Source: Diphasiastrum complanatum
Lineage: Eukaryota > Streptophyta > Lycopodiopsida > Lycopodiales > Lycopodiaceae
Assembly (NCBI GenBank): GCA_029204225.1
Contig: CM055101.1
Location: 41,130,927 to 41,194,926 of the forward strand
Reading direction: 5' to 3'
Length of the DNA stretch: 64,000 nt
In this document: positions 24,426-35,300 of the stretch, in pieces
Position numbering within the stretch: the first letter of the stretch is position 1
Layout of the letters: the number at the start of each line of letters is the position of its first letter
Made by a program: the position numbers and the translations under genes
Notes under the pieces: generated by a model
The model's input: the letters and a program-made list of their open reading frames with translations, nothing else
Databases searched by the model: none
What the model was told of the DNA's origin: nothing

Positions 24426-25013
24426 TTATGGGTCTGAATCAGATTCTCCAACATCTGATTCATAGCTCAAAAAAATGCGGGGTCTCTTGCCAGGGATAAC
24501 TCTAGGAGGAAGGGAAGCAACTGGCCTTTGAGATCCAGTTTTTTTTGGGACAGCATGCTTCATTTTCCTCCGTGAGATAGTTGGCAAGTCAGTTCTATTT
24601 AGAGGCAGGTCTCTAGAGGTGCTGGCGTTATCCACATGAAGATTTGAATAACGTTTCCGAAGTTGTTTGAGAATAACAAAATCTTTAGACATGATGGTAA
24701 CACGCTTACCATGCACGGCCAAAATACAAGAATCATTAAAAAACTGGGATATAAAGTCTTCTAGAGCACCCTGTAAGGCCTGCATGGCTGTGACAAAACA
24801 AACATCAAGCCCAAGTGACAGGGTGACATTCCTAACAGATCGGCCAAAAGGAGCTCTAGGGATCAACAATTCGGTTGATCTCTAGAGTCTTCTTATCTCC
24901 CTCAGCCAGACTTGTTTTCTTTCACATCTACGGCCAGTACCAAGGGAAATACGGACATGGGATGGCTGTATAGAGGTAATGGCACGGGCAGTGGATTTCG
25001 TCCTAGCCATCAT
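24426..25013 (-). pseudogene. Element X histone H3-like domain
   Basis: Minus strand; MARTK begins at 25,010, with one extra Met codon before it. The tail reads MARTKSTARAIT, keeping Arg2, Thr3, Lys4 and Arg8 of histone H3, but the Lys9-Ser10 place is Ala-Ile. The tail is about 13 residues shorter than canonical H3. The fold follows with clear landmarks: LREIRRL, RSTELLIPRAPFGR (H3 KSTELLIRKLPFQR), ALQGALEDFISQFFNDS (helix 2), VHGKRVTIMSKD (H3 IHAKRVTIMPKD). It then has a basic, Ser/Pro-rich C-terminal extension of about 70 residues ending in acidic SYESDVGESDSDP, absent from H3. Helix 2 is not lengthened at loop 1 as in centromeric H3. Whether it was ever incorporated in chromatin is unknown. 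Few breaks. Confidence 0.8.
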
Positions 25014-25321
25014 TCTCAGAATCAAAAGAAATAAATTTAAAAAAAAAAAGTCTGTGATTTGAATATCCAAACCAAGCGCAGAGAATGAAAGCAAAAAAAT
25101 TTCCAAAAAAAAAGACTAAATATTGATTTCGAGCACAAGATTACAAGAGAAACAAAGTAATAGGAAGATCCTCACTCGAAAGCGATATTGGGTTTACAAC
25201 GGTATCGGTCTTGAGCGTAGGGAGTGATGGCGGACGAAGAAGGAACAGAGAGCGCACTTAAGAGCGATATTTGGAGCGAAAAATGAAAAGTTTGCGAGAA
25301 AAAATGAAAATTTCAAGGGGG

Positions 25322-25585
25322 TTTATATAGAAAATTTTCACACGTGTGAAAAAAAATGGCTTCAAACACGTGGCGAAATCTAACTGGTCCACATATATTT
25401 TCCGTATAGATCATTATGACTCAATAATGAGGTCACGTGGTGTAGGAAATGTGCGCGAATCATATTACGACACATGGCATTTTGCACATGACAAATGTCA
25501 GATCAATCATTCTCTTGACGACAATATATTTCTGACAAATAACACTACGACATGTGTCTCCCAGTGCAAATTTTTTTTATAAATA
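25322..25585. promoter_or_regulatory. Bidirectional promoter of element X
   Basis: A minus-strand TATA box (TATATAAA, plus 25,322-25,329) faces the H3-like gene and a plus-strand TATA box (TATAAATA, 25,578-25,585) faces gene C. Each lies about 312-320 bp from its start codon (25,010 and 25,899). Between them are three CACGTG G-boxes: an 18-bp perfect palindrome TTTTCACACGTGTGAAAA (25,335-25,352), one at 25,367-25,372 and one at 25,434-25,439. Promoter activity is inferred. Confidence 0.55.
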
Positions 25586-25898
25586 GGTCATTTTTGGCAC
25601 GGATTTTCATGTAAATTTTTTGATTTCTCCGTCGCCGGATATCGATTTCAAGCGCACACTTTCTTCTGTTTATGATCTATTTACATACTTGCATTTGGAT
25701 CCGATACTGCCTGCTCTGATTGCTTTCAAGCGCGTCTTACGTTTGTTTTCTTGTTTGTTCTTTGTACTCGCGCTCGGATCTGATACTCGATTTTCTGATA
25801 TCTCTTTTGAGCGCATAGGTCCTTGAGGTTCTGATCTAACCTGCATTATGTGCCTGAGAGCGATATTCAAAATTTTGCTTCTATATTTTTTTGTTGAA

Positions 25899-26792
25899 AT
25901 GTCTAATTTCGATTTTAGTCTGTTGTCTTTTAATCATGAATTTGATATTAGTGATAATATAGAGTATTTCAAATCTCTTTTTTCTTCTTTTATTTTTATT
26001 CTTCTTTCTATTACTCAGGGTCCTAGTGTGGAAACATTTTCTGAAATTTATCTCAGATTTAAGTCTCTATTCAGTACTCCCTTGTTTAGATCTCAGAATA
26101 AGAACATGATTCATTATCAGGACTTGGTGGCACTCGAAAAACATATCTATAAAGCTAAGCTTGACAGAATGTTCACCAAGTTACATAATAATTGTCCAAT
26201 TCAAAATAAAAAATGTAGATTTGTAGAGTTTCAGTTTGCATTTGTTTTTTTTCTTTTGTTAAATATTTCTGACGATTCGGAAGCTGGTTCTTCCAGTGGT
26301 AAAAAATCTGAAAAGTTGAAGACTATAAATATAGAAACTTTTTTAATTGATACGAGTGTTAGTTTAAATAATTGTACAGATTTTAATTCTGCATGAAATA
26401 GGACATCGTTTATTGGCCCTAGAACTACCAACACCCTTTCTCCTTATGATAAATCTCTTATCACATTGCCTACTTATAGTATAGATAATAATTCATTTTT
26501 GACACTATCAAATATATCGAATCTTTTTTATTTCACAAAGGCCGAGACTCTTTGTATTTTGAACAAGGAGCTTCATGAATTTTCGAATATAATCGATTAT
26601 GATGTTGATGATCTTCTCCCTGGTGTTGACGATGTAAATAATGATGAGTTTTATTCAGGAAAATATTGCATGAAAATGGCCATGGAGGAAATGCGCAATA
26701 AAGAAGATGATCTACCTTCTGAAGAAGAGTTTCTCAGAATTCAAAGTCAGCTTGATTTTCCAAATCAACTGTCTATTCACCAACTATATTAA
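25899..26792 (+). pseudogene. Element X unknown gene C
   Basis: Plus strand, starting MSNFDFSLLSFNHEFD downstream of a TATA box. The first part is hydrophobic and Ser/Phe-rich. An intron acceptor-like TTTCTATTACTCAG occurs near 26,018, and a second acceptor-like run near 26,232. Later segments include VALEKHIYKAKLDRMFTKLH, a Ser/Lys linker (SDDSEAGSSSGKKSEK), FYFTKAETLCILNKELHEF, an acidic stretch (DYDVDDLLPGVDDVNNDEF) and MAMEEMRNKEDDLPSEEEF. I do not recognise the family. Gene end is near 26,790, where it meets the convergent transposase-like region. Broken, few breaks. Confidence 0.5.
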
Positions 26793-26799
26793 GATGATC

Positions 26800-27740
26800 A
26801 TATGCTAAGACTTCCGCTATTTTTTGCAAAGAATGTTGCATGATGTCGTAATATGTGCTGCATGTCATAAAAACATAATCTAAATCAGTACCAAAAGTAT
26901 GTAAATTAATTGCACATATTTGTCTATAGTAGTGTAACATCGAAATCTTACCATATAATGTGTTATATGATCTACACCCCATGCACTTCGAACTGCATCC
27001 ACAAATTCACTAGTTGTTTTTTGTATCATTTGTACATCAGTATTTGAAAAATTTCACCATGTTGTCTAATTTTTTCCAAACTTCTACTTTGTGTATACGG
27101 GTAGAACCTTATTCTTCGAAATCTTGAGTTGTAGCTATAATCTCTTTTCAATCCGAGTATTGAATCTTGGATTGTTTGCCAGAATAATTTGATAAAAATC
27201 TTCGAGCTCAGGATCCTCCAATGCTCGGCTTGCATGGAATATTTCTTGTTTTATTTGATAGCTTGTCATCCTTTTTTATTTTAACGTGGCCTTTATGTAA
27301 GCTTGTTTTAGACAACACATCCTCTAATCTGGAAATAGCTTCCTTCGCAAATGCCTCTGGCTCGGAATTTCATGCAAACAAGATGTGAAGATATATTATT
27401 TTTTCTATTATACGCACCTCTGCATGCAATGTACAGATATGAACATTCTGAAGAGGAATCGGTGGTACAGGTTTTCAATTAGGATCTTCTCGATCTCTTG
27501 ATATTTCTGTACTCCTTGTCATGTCTTCATGCTGTACAAACAAGGGTTTAGAGTTAGCACCATGGGATATATTTTAATGTCTTCAGATCTCCTGCTAAAT
27601 GCCATTCTATGTTAAAAGTGCCAATTCCAGGAATATCGAGTGGAACTCTCTCCATGTGATTTTTTATGGTGGCAGAATATGACGTTCTATTAAATATCCA
27701 TGAGAGAATGTCATGGTCTTCTTTCATCACCTATAAGAGA
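26800..27740 (-). pseudogene. Element X transposase-like region
   Basis: Minus strand. The first exon-like block (after an acceptor TTTTCTCTTATAG at about 27,733) has HDILSWIFNRTSYSATIKN and GTFNIEWHLAGDLKTL. A later block has LEDPELEDFYQIILANNP, and the last has TTSEFVDAVRSAWGVDHITHYM, joined by a GT..AG intron (about 26,870-26,952) to HILRHHATFF. The GDLK.L and THYM.ILR.H phrases resemble large uncharacterised transposase-like proteins found in plants and animals, but I cannot assign a superfamily. 5' exons beyond 27,760 were not seen. Broken, several breaks. Confidence 0.45.
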
Positions 27741-28739
27741 AAAAACAAATGTGATTTAGCCTCATAATACTAGGCCTGAATCTAGAGCATGATCAAACTC
27801 ATGTGATTTTAGGCACATGAACCACAAGTTCCATTAAGAAAGCTTTCCAAGAGAAACTTCAAGAACATAAGAATCCAAATTAGACAAATGAACAATAGCC
27901 TCCAAATTTACCACGACCTCAGCTATTAATAGTGGCCCTTTGTGCCTCTATTGTAAGTTTGGGGCCTTATTTAGCTAAATTAGACTTTACAACCATTACT
28001 ACAATTTCGCTATTCACAAATATAGCATGGTTGTTCGAGCCATTTTATTGATAGTTCTATTGATTAATTCTATTTTAATTTGGCTGCATGGCTATATTTA
28101 GTATTGTATTTAGTAAGCTCATGGGCTAATTACATACAACACATGATAACATCATTGTATACAAGAAGACTATTGCTCCCTATATTATGAATGGATAATT
28201 TAAATGATAGCAAATTTTTGGGTGAATTTGATTTAACAATTCATTTTGAAATGGGGAATGAGTTTTTTTAATTATTTTTAAATAAAATTGCACCAAGAAA
28301 AAAAGGCTATAAAATTATGGTGAGCTATTACGTCAAATCCATAGCTAAATCACTATTGAATCTTGTGAGAAGATCACAAAAACTTCTCTTTCCAAGCTTA
28401 AAGGATTGACAAAGCATTCTACTTTATGGTCAACCTTCAAAGTTTTATATGTTTAATATTTGTCTTCCAACTTTTATACAAACTTTTTTATGGTCCACAA
28501 TCTACTTCGAAACTTTACATTATGCCAACATTTCACTTTCACATGGTTTACCTTTGTTTTATGTACTCAAGAATGACAAAATGCATTGAATCTACTCTCA
28601 ACCTCATAAATTTATGTAGAATGCGATAGTTTGCAAAATTTATTGCTTAAAAATGGAGAGTAAATGACATACCAATCAATTATTTTGTTATACTACCTAA
28701 GTTGTGAATAAAGATACTAGTGTCTATGTTGTAGAATTT

Positions 28740-29610
28740 TGGAATGTAAAGCAAGTGATAGTCTAGAGATGCCTAAACAAGGAGCTCAAGTCTTCAAGAT
28801 GTCAATGATGCGTGACATGCATGGCTCAAGCCTTGGCCACAATGGATGTAGTATCTTTTAGCCAAATCAATGTGCATATCTTAACAACCAAGCAATGTGC
28901 AAGCTTACTTTTGAAGCTTGAATGGTGGATAGACCAACTTTGAAAGTTGAAGTAACTTTGTGGTTGAAAAAGAAAAGAATCAACTGGATTGAGAAATTGT
29001 TGAAACCAACTCATCTACAAACAAAAAAAACCACAACAAAAGCAAAATATAGAGTGCTCAAGCCTCACACAAGTGCATGCGCGTGTGCTTGCCCCCCCCC
29101 ACACACACACAATTTTAACAGTCCAGGCACAATAATTTCAGGCCAACCTTACAAAAAAAATGTAAAACATTTGAATGGAAGCAATAAATTAATGGACCAT
29201 AGATTTGAAATATATAACAAAAACAAGTGCATTTTGCATGTCATAGACTTACAAACTTTGGAACTATTAGGTGAATTACAAATTTCAAGTAATAGGTTGA
29301 TTCTAAACATGGAAGGCTCCAAGATGTCAATTGGGTAGAAGAGGAGGTTAGGGCTTGTGCCATAGTTGATGCACCATATCTTACCCATCTCAACGTGCTT
29401 GTCTTGACACTTAACAAATTGCATGTTAACTTTGGAACTCGAATGCAATATAGACTAGCTTTGAAAATTGAAAGAATTCAAAGCCGATTTTTTTTTTGCA
29501 GCTAGTTTAAGAAATTACAAGGAATAAACTAGTATTTGAAAATCACAATATAGCATAGAGCAAAAAAAAGTGTGCTTGAGCCTCACACGTTTATACCTAT
29601 AGACACAAGC
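28740..29610. repeat. Degenerate long duplication
   Basis: The stretch around 28,780-29,080 (CTTCAAGATGTCAATG, AACTTTGAAAGTTGAA, AGAGTGCTCAAGCCTCACAC) reappears in weaker form around 29,310-29,595 (CTCCAAGATGTCAATT, GCTTTGAAAATTGAA, GTGTGCTTGAGCCTCACAC). The offset is roughly 520-570 bp. Confidence 0.5.
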
Positions 29611-29807
29611 AATGAGGCTTCTAGATACTGAAGCTAACAACCCTTTAAGCGAGCTATCAAAAAAAAAACTAAAATTTGTCCATCATAGGTTTTGATTCCC
29701 CACCGTCCATGGTTTGCCTCACCCTTTTTCATGCTATGCCATAACCCTTTTGTACAATATTGTGAAAATATAGCAATGTAAATAATACATGACAAGGAGG
29801 GGGGTTG

Positions 29808-30125
29808 ATTTTCATGCCAACTACCTCTGCCTTTGTCAGCATGATGGCTATCAGTTTGTTAGCATTATCTTGAGGCAAAAAAACCAAGGTTGTTTGAAAG
29901 ATTATGAGAAGCTTTGACGTATATCCAAATCCTCAAACTAACAAAGCACCAATATTGCTAACAAATGGGAGAGGGAGCTTTTGATTTTCATGCTGGATGC
30001 CTTTGTCAAAATGTATTTGTTAGTTTGTTAGCAATATTTTGAGGCAAGGAAAAAAGGTTATTTGAAAGAGCATGACAAGCTTTGACGCACATGTGTATGC
30101 TCAAACTAAAAAAAACACCCATATG
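29808..30125. repeat. Degenerate tandem duplication of about 170 bp
   Basis: TTGATTTTCATGC begins both copies (29,808 and 29,981). Both then share GTTTGTTAGCA, TTGAGGCAA, TTTGAAAGA..ATGA and AAGCTTTGACG in the same order. Confidence 0.7.
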
Positions 30126-30711
30126 GTTGGAAAATGCCAAAAAGAGAGAGATTGCAATCAAAATAGTTTAAAACAAGGCGATCTTTTTGATCATAAGCAA
30201 CTTCCTAGTGCATATTGAAAAATAAAAAATGTCTTTCAATTTAAAATGATGTAAAACATGCATTTTTGAAGTAGTAAGCTATTGTGATGATACACTCAAA
30301 ATTGACGTGTTTGTGCTTTGTGAGTTTGAGCAAAAAACACTTGGTCTTTTTTTCAATCATTCAAAGTTGCAATAATATTATTATTATCATCTTCTAACAA
30401 TTAAAATATTTTTTAACATACACGTGCACGACAAAACTTGTCCTAATGTTTGAGATCAACTTCTTTTTCTTAGAATCTCCTAGAAGAGACACATAAGCTT
30501 TGAGAGAATGATCACTATAGTGCTATGGTGGGCCAAACTAAAAGGCACCAAGCTGAAAAACAATGCCTTTTAGTGCTCACATTTATGTAGTAGAGACATT
30601 AGCTATTAAAAAATCATCATGATAGGAGCAATGCATTTGTAGTGAGATTGACAAATAATCACATTGTTAGTCATTATTTGGAAAAATCCAAGCGTAATTT
30701 ATGAGCTCATT

Positions 30712-30785
30712 GGATTATAGAGAATCGAACCTAGGCAGGCGAGCCCAACTAGGGCACTATACACCCACTCACTAGCACGTGTGGG
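30712..30785 (-). mobile_element. Possible tRNA-derived SINE head
   Basis: On minus, AGGTTCGATTCTC resembles a tRNA B-box (GGTTCGANTCC). About 40 bases upstream, TAGTGCCCTAGTTGGGCTCGCC resembles an A-box. No tRNA cloverleaf is complete and no flanking duplication was found. It could be a SINE remnant or a decayed tRNA. Confidence 0.3.
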
Positions 30786-31025
30786 AAGATAAGCATAGTG
30801 AATGATGTCTGGGTGGAAGCAACATCTCTCCACCATGCTTTGAGCATCTCTCACACGCTTGAGAGCTCTCTTATTGCCGCCATGATTGATCTCGGTGCAA
30901 GATATGCACCTCCATGATGAGAGCTGCTAGCTATCGCGACAAAGCAAAAAATAGTAGATCAATAAAGTGCACGAATCTGAACAGATCTGGATGTAAAAAA
31001 CACAAAAAGAGTGGAGCCTGAGGTG

Positions 31026-31030
<5 letters not shown>

Positions 31031-31071
<41 letters not shown>

Positions 31072-31154
31072 TGCTTCTTTCTCTAGGTAGGTAGGTAGGT
31101 GTGTGTGTGTGTGTGTGTAGTAGGTAGGGGTGTGTGTGTGTGTGTGAGACAGAG

Positions 31155-31194
<40 letters not shown>
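31031..31194. repeat. Stacked CT, GT and GA microsatellites
   Basis: (CT)n 31,031-31,068, (GT)n 31,099-31,118 and 31,130-31,147, and (GA)n 31,159-31,194. They lie about 570-735 bp upstream of the kinase start codon, probably in its promoter or 5' UTR. The CT and GA arrays are complementary and could pair in a transcript. Confidence 0.95.
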
Positions 31195-31196
<2 letters not shown>

Positions 31197-31765
31197 ACGT
31201 GTTGGAGAAAAGGGGACCAATGGGGGCCCGGGGCCACTTCAGCATACACTGCCAAAAGCCGCCCATCATTCCCCACCCTCGAGGACAAAAGACGAACCCC
31301 CCTTTTTTCTCTCTTTCGATCCATCGATTGATGGATGTCTTGTTTTCTGCTCGTGCGATACATAGATGAAGATGATGATGATGCTGTTTTTGTTTTTGTT
31401 GAAGAGGATGATTTCAGAACATGGCCTTCTAACATGTGCATGAATGGAATGGATCTTGTCCTCCTCCTTGTTCTTCATTGTGCTGTGACTGCTTAATTTG
31501 CTTCCTTCTTCAATGTGCGCCCGGTGATGTGATGGGGTGATCCATGCAACAATTTACCTCCTTCAGCTGTAAACTCCACTGCTGGAGCTCTTCTCGATGT
31601 GGGTTTTGAATGGTGTCTCTGGCCGGCTTGGTTTAGGAATTGGGTTCTTCTACTTTTGCATGAAAGGGCATTGTAGCAATTGAGCCGGCTGCTGTCCTTA
31701 AGCTGATACAGTGTATTTCCACTTTTTCTTATGTGTTGGTTCTGATTCAGCAAGAGGTATCAAGT

Positions 31766-32354
31766 ATGCCCTTCAATTGGAACAAATCAATCTCCAAAAA
31801 GACCAAGCAAGGGTGTAAAGACAGCGATGTAGTTCAGTCATGGCTGAGACCCTCGGGGGAGGGAGGATGGAGGCCTCACCACAGGGTTGAGGGTGGATCT
31901 AGCTGGGACTCAACAAGGCACAGCCAAGAGATGGCTCCTGACATGAGGTCAAGCAGCCCCAGATTGGGTTCAAGTCTGCAGTCTCTGTCAACTCCAGTCA
32001 GTAGAACTCCCAGCTTTACAGATCCTTGTAAAGGGCAGCCTCTGCCTCTGCCCTGCTTCCCTCCTGGGGCCTTGGCTAGGGAAGCTCTGCAACCGCCTGA
32101 TGGTGAATTTCCGAGACAGTTTGTGTCGCTCCCTCTACCTTCGCCGAATCAGCTGCATTTCAGAGCAGAAGCAGTGGAGCTGGATGGAGCTACTTCAGGT
32201 TATGGATCGGGATCGACATCCAGCGTTAGTTCTCTAAGTAGTGCTGATGTGCCTGATCAATGGACTGGTCGTGGAGTTACTCGTGTATCGGGCTTTATAC
32301 CTGTGACCGAAGGGGAGATGCTTAATCATGGTCATCCCAAAAATTCAACGTATG
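31766..32354 (+). CDS. MAPKKK exon 1 (N-terminal regulatory region)
   Basis: Starts at the ATG of MPFNWNKS. An in-frame ATG 33 bases upstream is less likely because the family begins MP.WW-like. A pyrimidine-rich run ending TTCTGATTCAG at 31,750 suggests a 5' UTR intron just before. The encoded region is Ser/Pro/Gly-rich and includes [12 protein letters not shown] and a Ser-rich tract ([18 protein letters not shown]). The likely donor is TATG|GTAAAA after 32,354. This leaves one base of a codon, which does not match the phase of the best acceptor at 42,009, so a small exon or another splice site may lie between. Confidence 0.88.
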
Positions 32355-35300
32355 GTAAAACAATTTCGGAATACTTGTTTTCGCAAACTTGATCTTGTCT
32401 TACTAGTATGTATAGAAATTTTTTTCCTTCAGATACCTTTTTGTCCTTAATTAGAAGAAAAACAACATGCAGAGAGCATGATATGGACAACGGTACTGTA
32501 AAATATATCAATTTCCATAGAGAACGAGGCTTATACAAGCTGGGCCTAAGCTGAATGTAACGAAGGTCAAGATTAGGCTAAGCTTAGATAAGAACTAATC
32601 TTCAAGTAATCAACTGACCAAAGGAGGCGGCGTCATGCCCATCTACAGATGACTTGGAGGTCCAACGAATTGGGCTAGGAGCCTGAGAAGATAAAGTAAG
32701 CGTATGTCAAGTCGATATTATAGAGACTAAGTGACCTTATCCTCCAACTAATGGGGCCCAAGAAGCCTAATTACATGATCTTCTAACAGATAATAACACA
32801 TGAAGTGCCAGAGATTGGTGCTCAATTGGGGCCAAATGGGTATATAACTCTTCCGTCTCAAAAAGACAGTGTACTCAATGTCACTATAAGAAAGATGAGA
32901 TGAAGAAAAAATAGGATTTTCCACAAAACTGCATATACTGTCAAGGCTATTGCTAAATGTATACGCCAAAGGGACCATTGAGTACATTTACGATAAAAGC
33001 CGCAAATTGTATAGGATGAAGTAAAAGCCCCAAAAATAGGTAGTATGTTTATGGACCATGGATCATGCAATTATTGATGGACCAAGAGAACCAAAAGAAT
33101 CCATCATTAAGGAGAACTCTACTGCATACACTGACATACCATGCCGACTAGATGGACCAAGCATGCAACACAAAGACATCAACAGGACCATAAGAATAAG
33201 GCATTCAAAAGGAATTGCTTCGATATTCCGTGCAAACCGAATATACCATTAGTGCCACTTGAACTTAGAAGTAGACGACACAAACATGGAGAAACTCAAG
33301 CCAATCATATAGATCAGGAGGTACCGGATAGTGGTAGTGAGAAATAATTTTGAAGATAAGCACACAAGTCCAAGCTAGTGTCGTGGACCATGCATACCTT
33401 ATAGGAGGAAGAGCTCACTCCAAGTATATCTCTAATGTAGAAACCGATTATGCTCAGTGGAATGGTGACGTAGATAACTCGTAGCTTAGAAATGGCTACA
33501 TGTTTAAGAAGAGTACTGGTTGTAGTCATGTAGACCCTAAGTGACAACTCATCACATAAGTAGACCTCACAATATGAAAGGATAGCTCTTTCTGGAACTC
33601 TCATATTGACCAAGAAGATGTTGCAGCACTGTTGGAACACTCATGTAAAAGAACCAAAAGAGCAACTTGTAGGATTTAATGTTGCAAGAATCAAAAGATC
33701 GGCCAGATGAGCAAGTGGATGTACCTCAACTAGGCATGAATGTGCCTGACGACACTGATCTTGTGCTTGTATACATACAACAAAGTGTGACTGCTCTGGT
33801 TGCACCTCATTGTATTGATCCCATAACTCATGTATCATCCATGGAACAATAAAGAATGCATTCCACAACTAGCTCTTCTATGGCCATTTCTAAACTATAT
33901 GTGTTCACTTGTTAGGCATAGATCATTGTAACACATGATAAGGTAGGTGGCTCATCATGGATGATGTGCATGGATCCTAAAGGATTGATGTCGAGTTCAA
34001 ATGCTATTGTTGTTGATAGTGTCCACAGTGGTGATAGGAACCTAAAAGATCATAATTACCAAAGAAACTAGGATAACTGCCACAAGACGTTATGTACCAG
34101 GCTCTAGCAAAGAAACTCTGACAAGACTTAGAAAAATCATGGAGCAGCAATAGTGCAGAGATAAAGATCAAATATCAACGTATTGTTGATAAAGAAAGAT
34201 GTTTAATAGTCATGTTGTGCCTGTATTGTAAACTCATTTTGATCAACTATTAAGTAGAAACCAGTAAGCATCCTATAAAAGATTATAAGTAATCACGACT
34301 GCTGCATATGTTGTATCACCTGCGTCCTTCTTTGTCCCTGCCCCCCACCCACAACCCGCTCCTCCTATTGGGAGGGCGCACTATTTTCCCTCCAAATCCT
34401 TTTCCCTCCCTTTTTTTGTATCCTCCATTTGATTCAGGGAGAGGGTATAAGTAGGGCAGCATTGTATTCCTTTATTCAGTTTATGATGATTGCTCCTCTT
34501 TAGCCTCCTTAAGCATTCTCTTTCTGCTTTCTAGCTTAAGTCCTGCTTTCTAGCATAGCTAGTGAATCTTAGCTTGTAACTTGGTATCAGAGCACTTTTT
34601 GGTGGAGGCTGTTCAGCGCCCTGCTAACCCATCACTTTGGTCGTTTTTTTGGGCAGATTTTGATTGTTTTTGCATTTGGTAGCTACTGCCCAGCGCTCTA
34701 CTACCTCATCATTTTTGACACTTTTCGTCACCGATTTGCTGTCCATTTTTTATATTGATTCGAGGCTGTCCAGCGTCCTACTACCGTCTCATTTTCAGCG
34801 GTAACCCATCACTTTCGTTGATTTTTTCGGCAGATTTTCATTGTTTTTGCAGATTTGGTAGCTATTGCCCAGCGCCCTACTACCTCATCATTTTCAACAC
34901 TTTTCGTCACCGATTTGCTGTCCATTTTTTATATTGATTGGAGGCTGTCCAGCGCCCTACTACCGTCTCATTTTCAGCGGTTCTTTTCACCGTTTCGGCT
35001 ATTGATTGGAGGCTGTTCGGCGCCTTACTTCCGCACCTTTTTTCAGCCTATTCTTCAGCATATTGTGGATCCTGGTAGTTGCTGCCCAATGCCCTATTAT
35101 CTTCAGCTTTTACTTCTCTTTGTTGGCACTACCGAGTGAACGACGGATCAGCACCCACCCAGGTATTGCTTGCGCCCTTTTTGCACCTACTTGCTGTCTT
35201 TTCTGCTCACATACTGCTCTTTTCCAGCCCCCTATTCCCGTTCATATTTGTTGCCTCACACCCTCCTCTTTCCATTTTTCCATTTTGTTAGAAACCTTCT

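Larger units (their letters stand above)
21994..27760. mobile_element. Element X: multi-gene element with H3-like and C48-like domains, broken
   Basis: This block differs in base composition and content from the copia element it interrupts. It holds four gene remnants with visible introns: a plus-strand unknown gene (about 22,000-22,890), a minus-strand H3-like region with a C48 protease-like region downstream (25,010 to about 23,400), a plus-strand unknown gene (25,899-26,792), and a minus-strand transposase-like region (about 27,740-26,800). The order gives two convergent pairs and one divergent pair. I see no LTR, reverse transcriptase, DNA polymerase B, packaging ATPase or capsid protein. 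Terminal inverted repeats and target duplications were not found by eye, so the right end is uncertain. About half a dozen or more breaks across its genes. It may be a large DNA transposon or another virus-like element. Confidence 0.6.
27761..30700. other. Gene-free AT-rich spacer
   Basis: No convincing coding frame, RNA gene or intact element. It contains two sets of degenerate tandem duplications, listed separately, and many homopolymer A/T runs. Confidence 0.6.

Noticed and set aside
24426-25013. Centromeric histone CENH3
   Set aside because: Tail, loop 1 and C-terminal extension do not fit CENH3; loop 1 is not lengthened and the protein is followed by a long non-histone region.
21994-27760. 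Polinton/Maverick
   Set aside because: A cysteine protease alone is not enough; no polymerase B, integrase, ATPase or capsid gene was seen.
31733-31765. Upstream in-frame kinase start codon
   Set aside because: The family begins MP.xW, matching the ATG at 31,766, and a splice acceptor-like run ends at 31,750.
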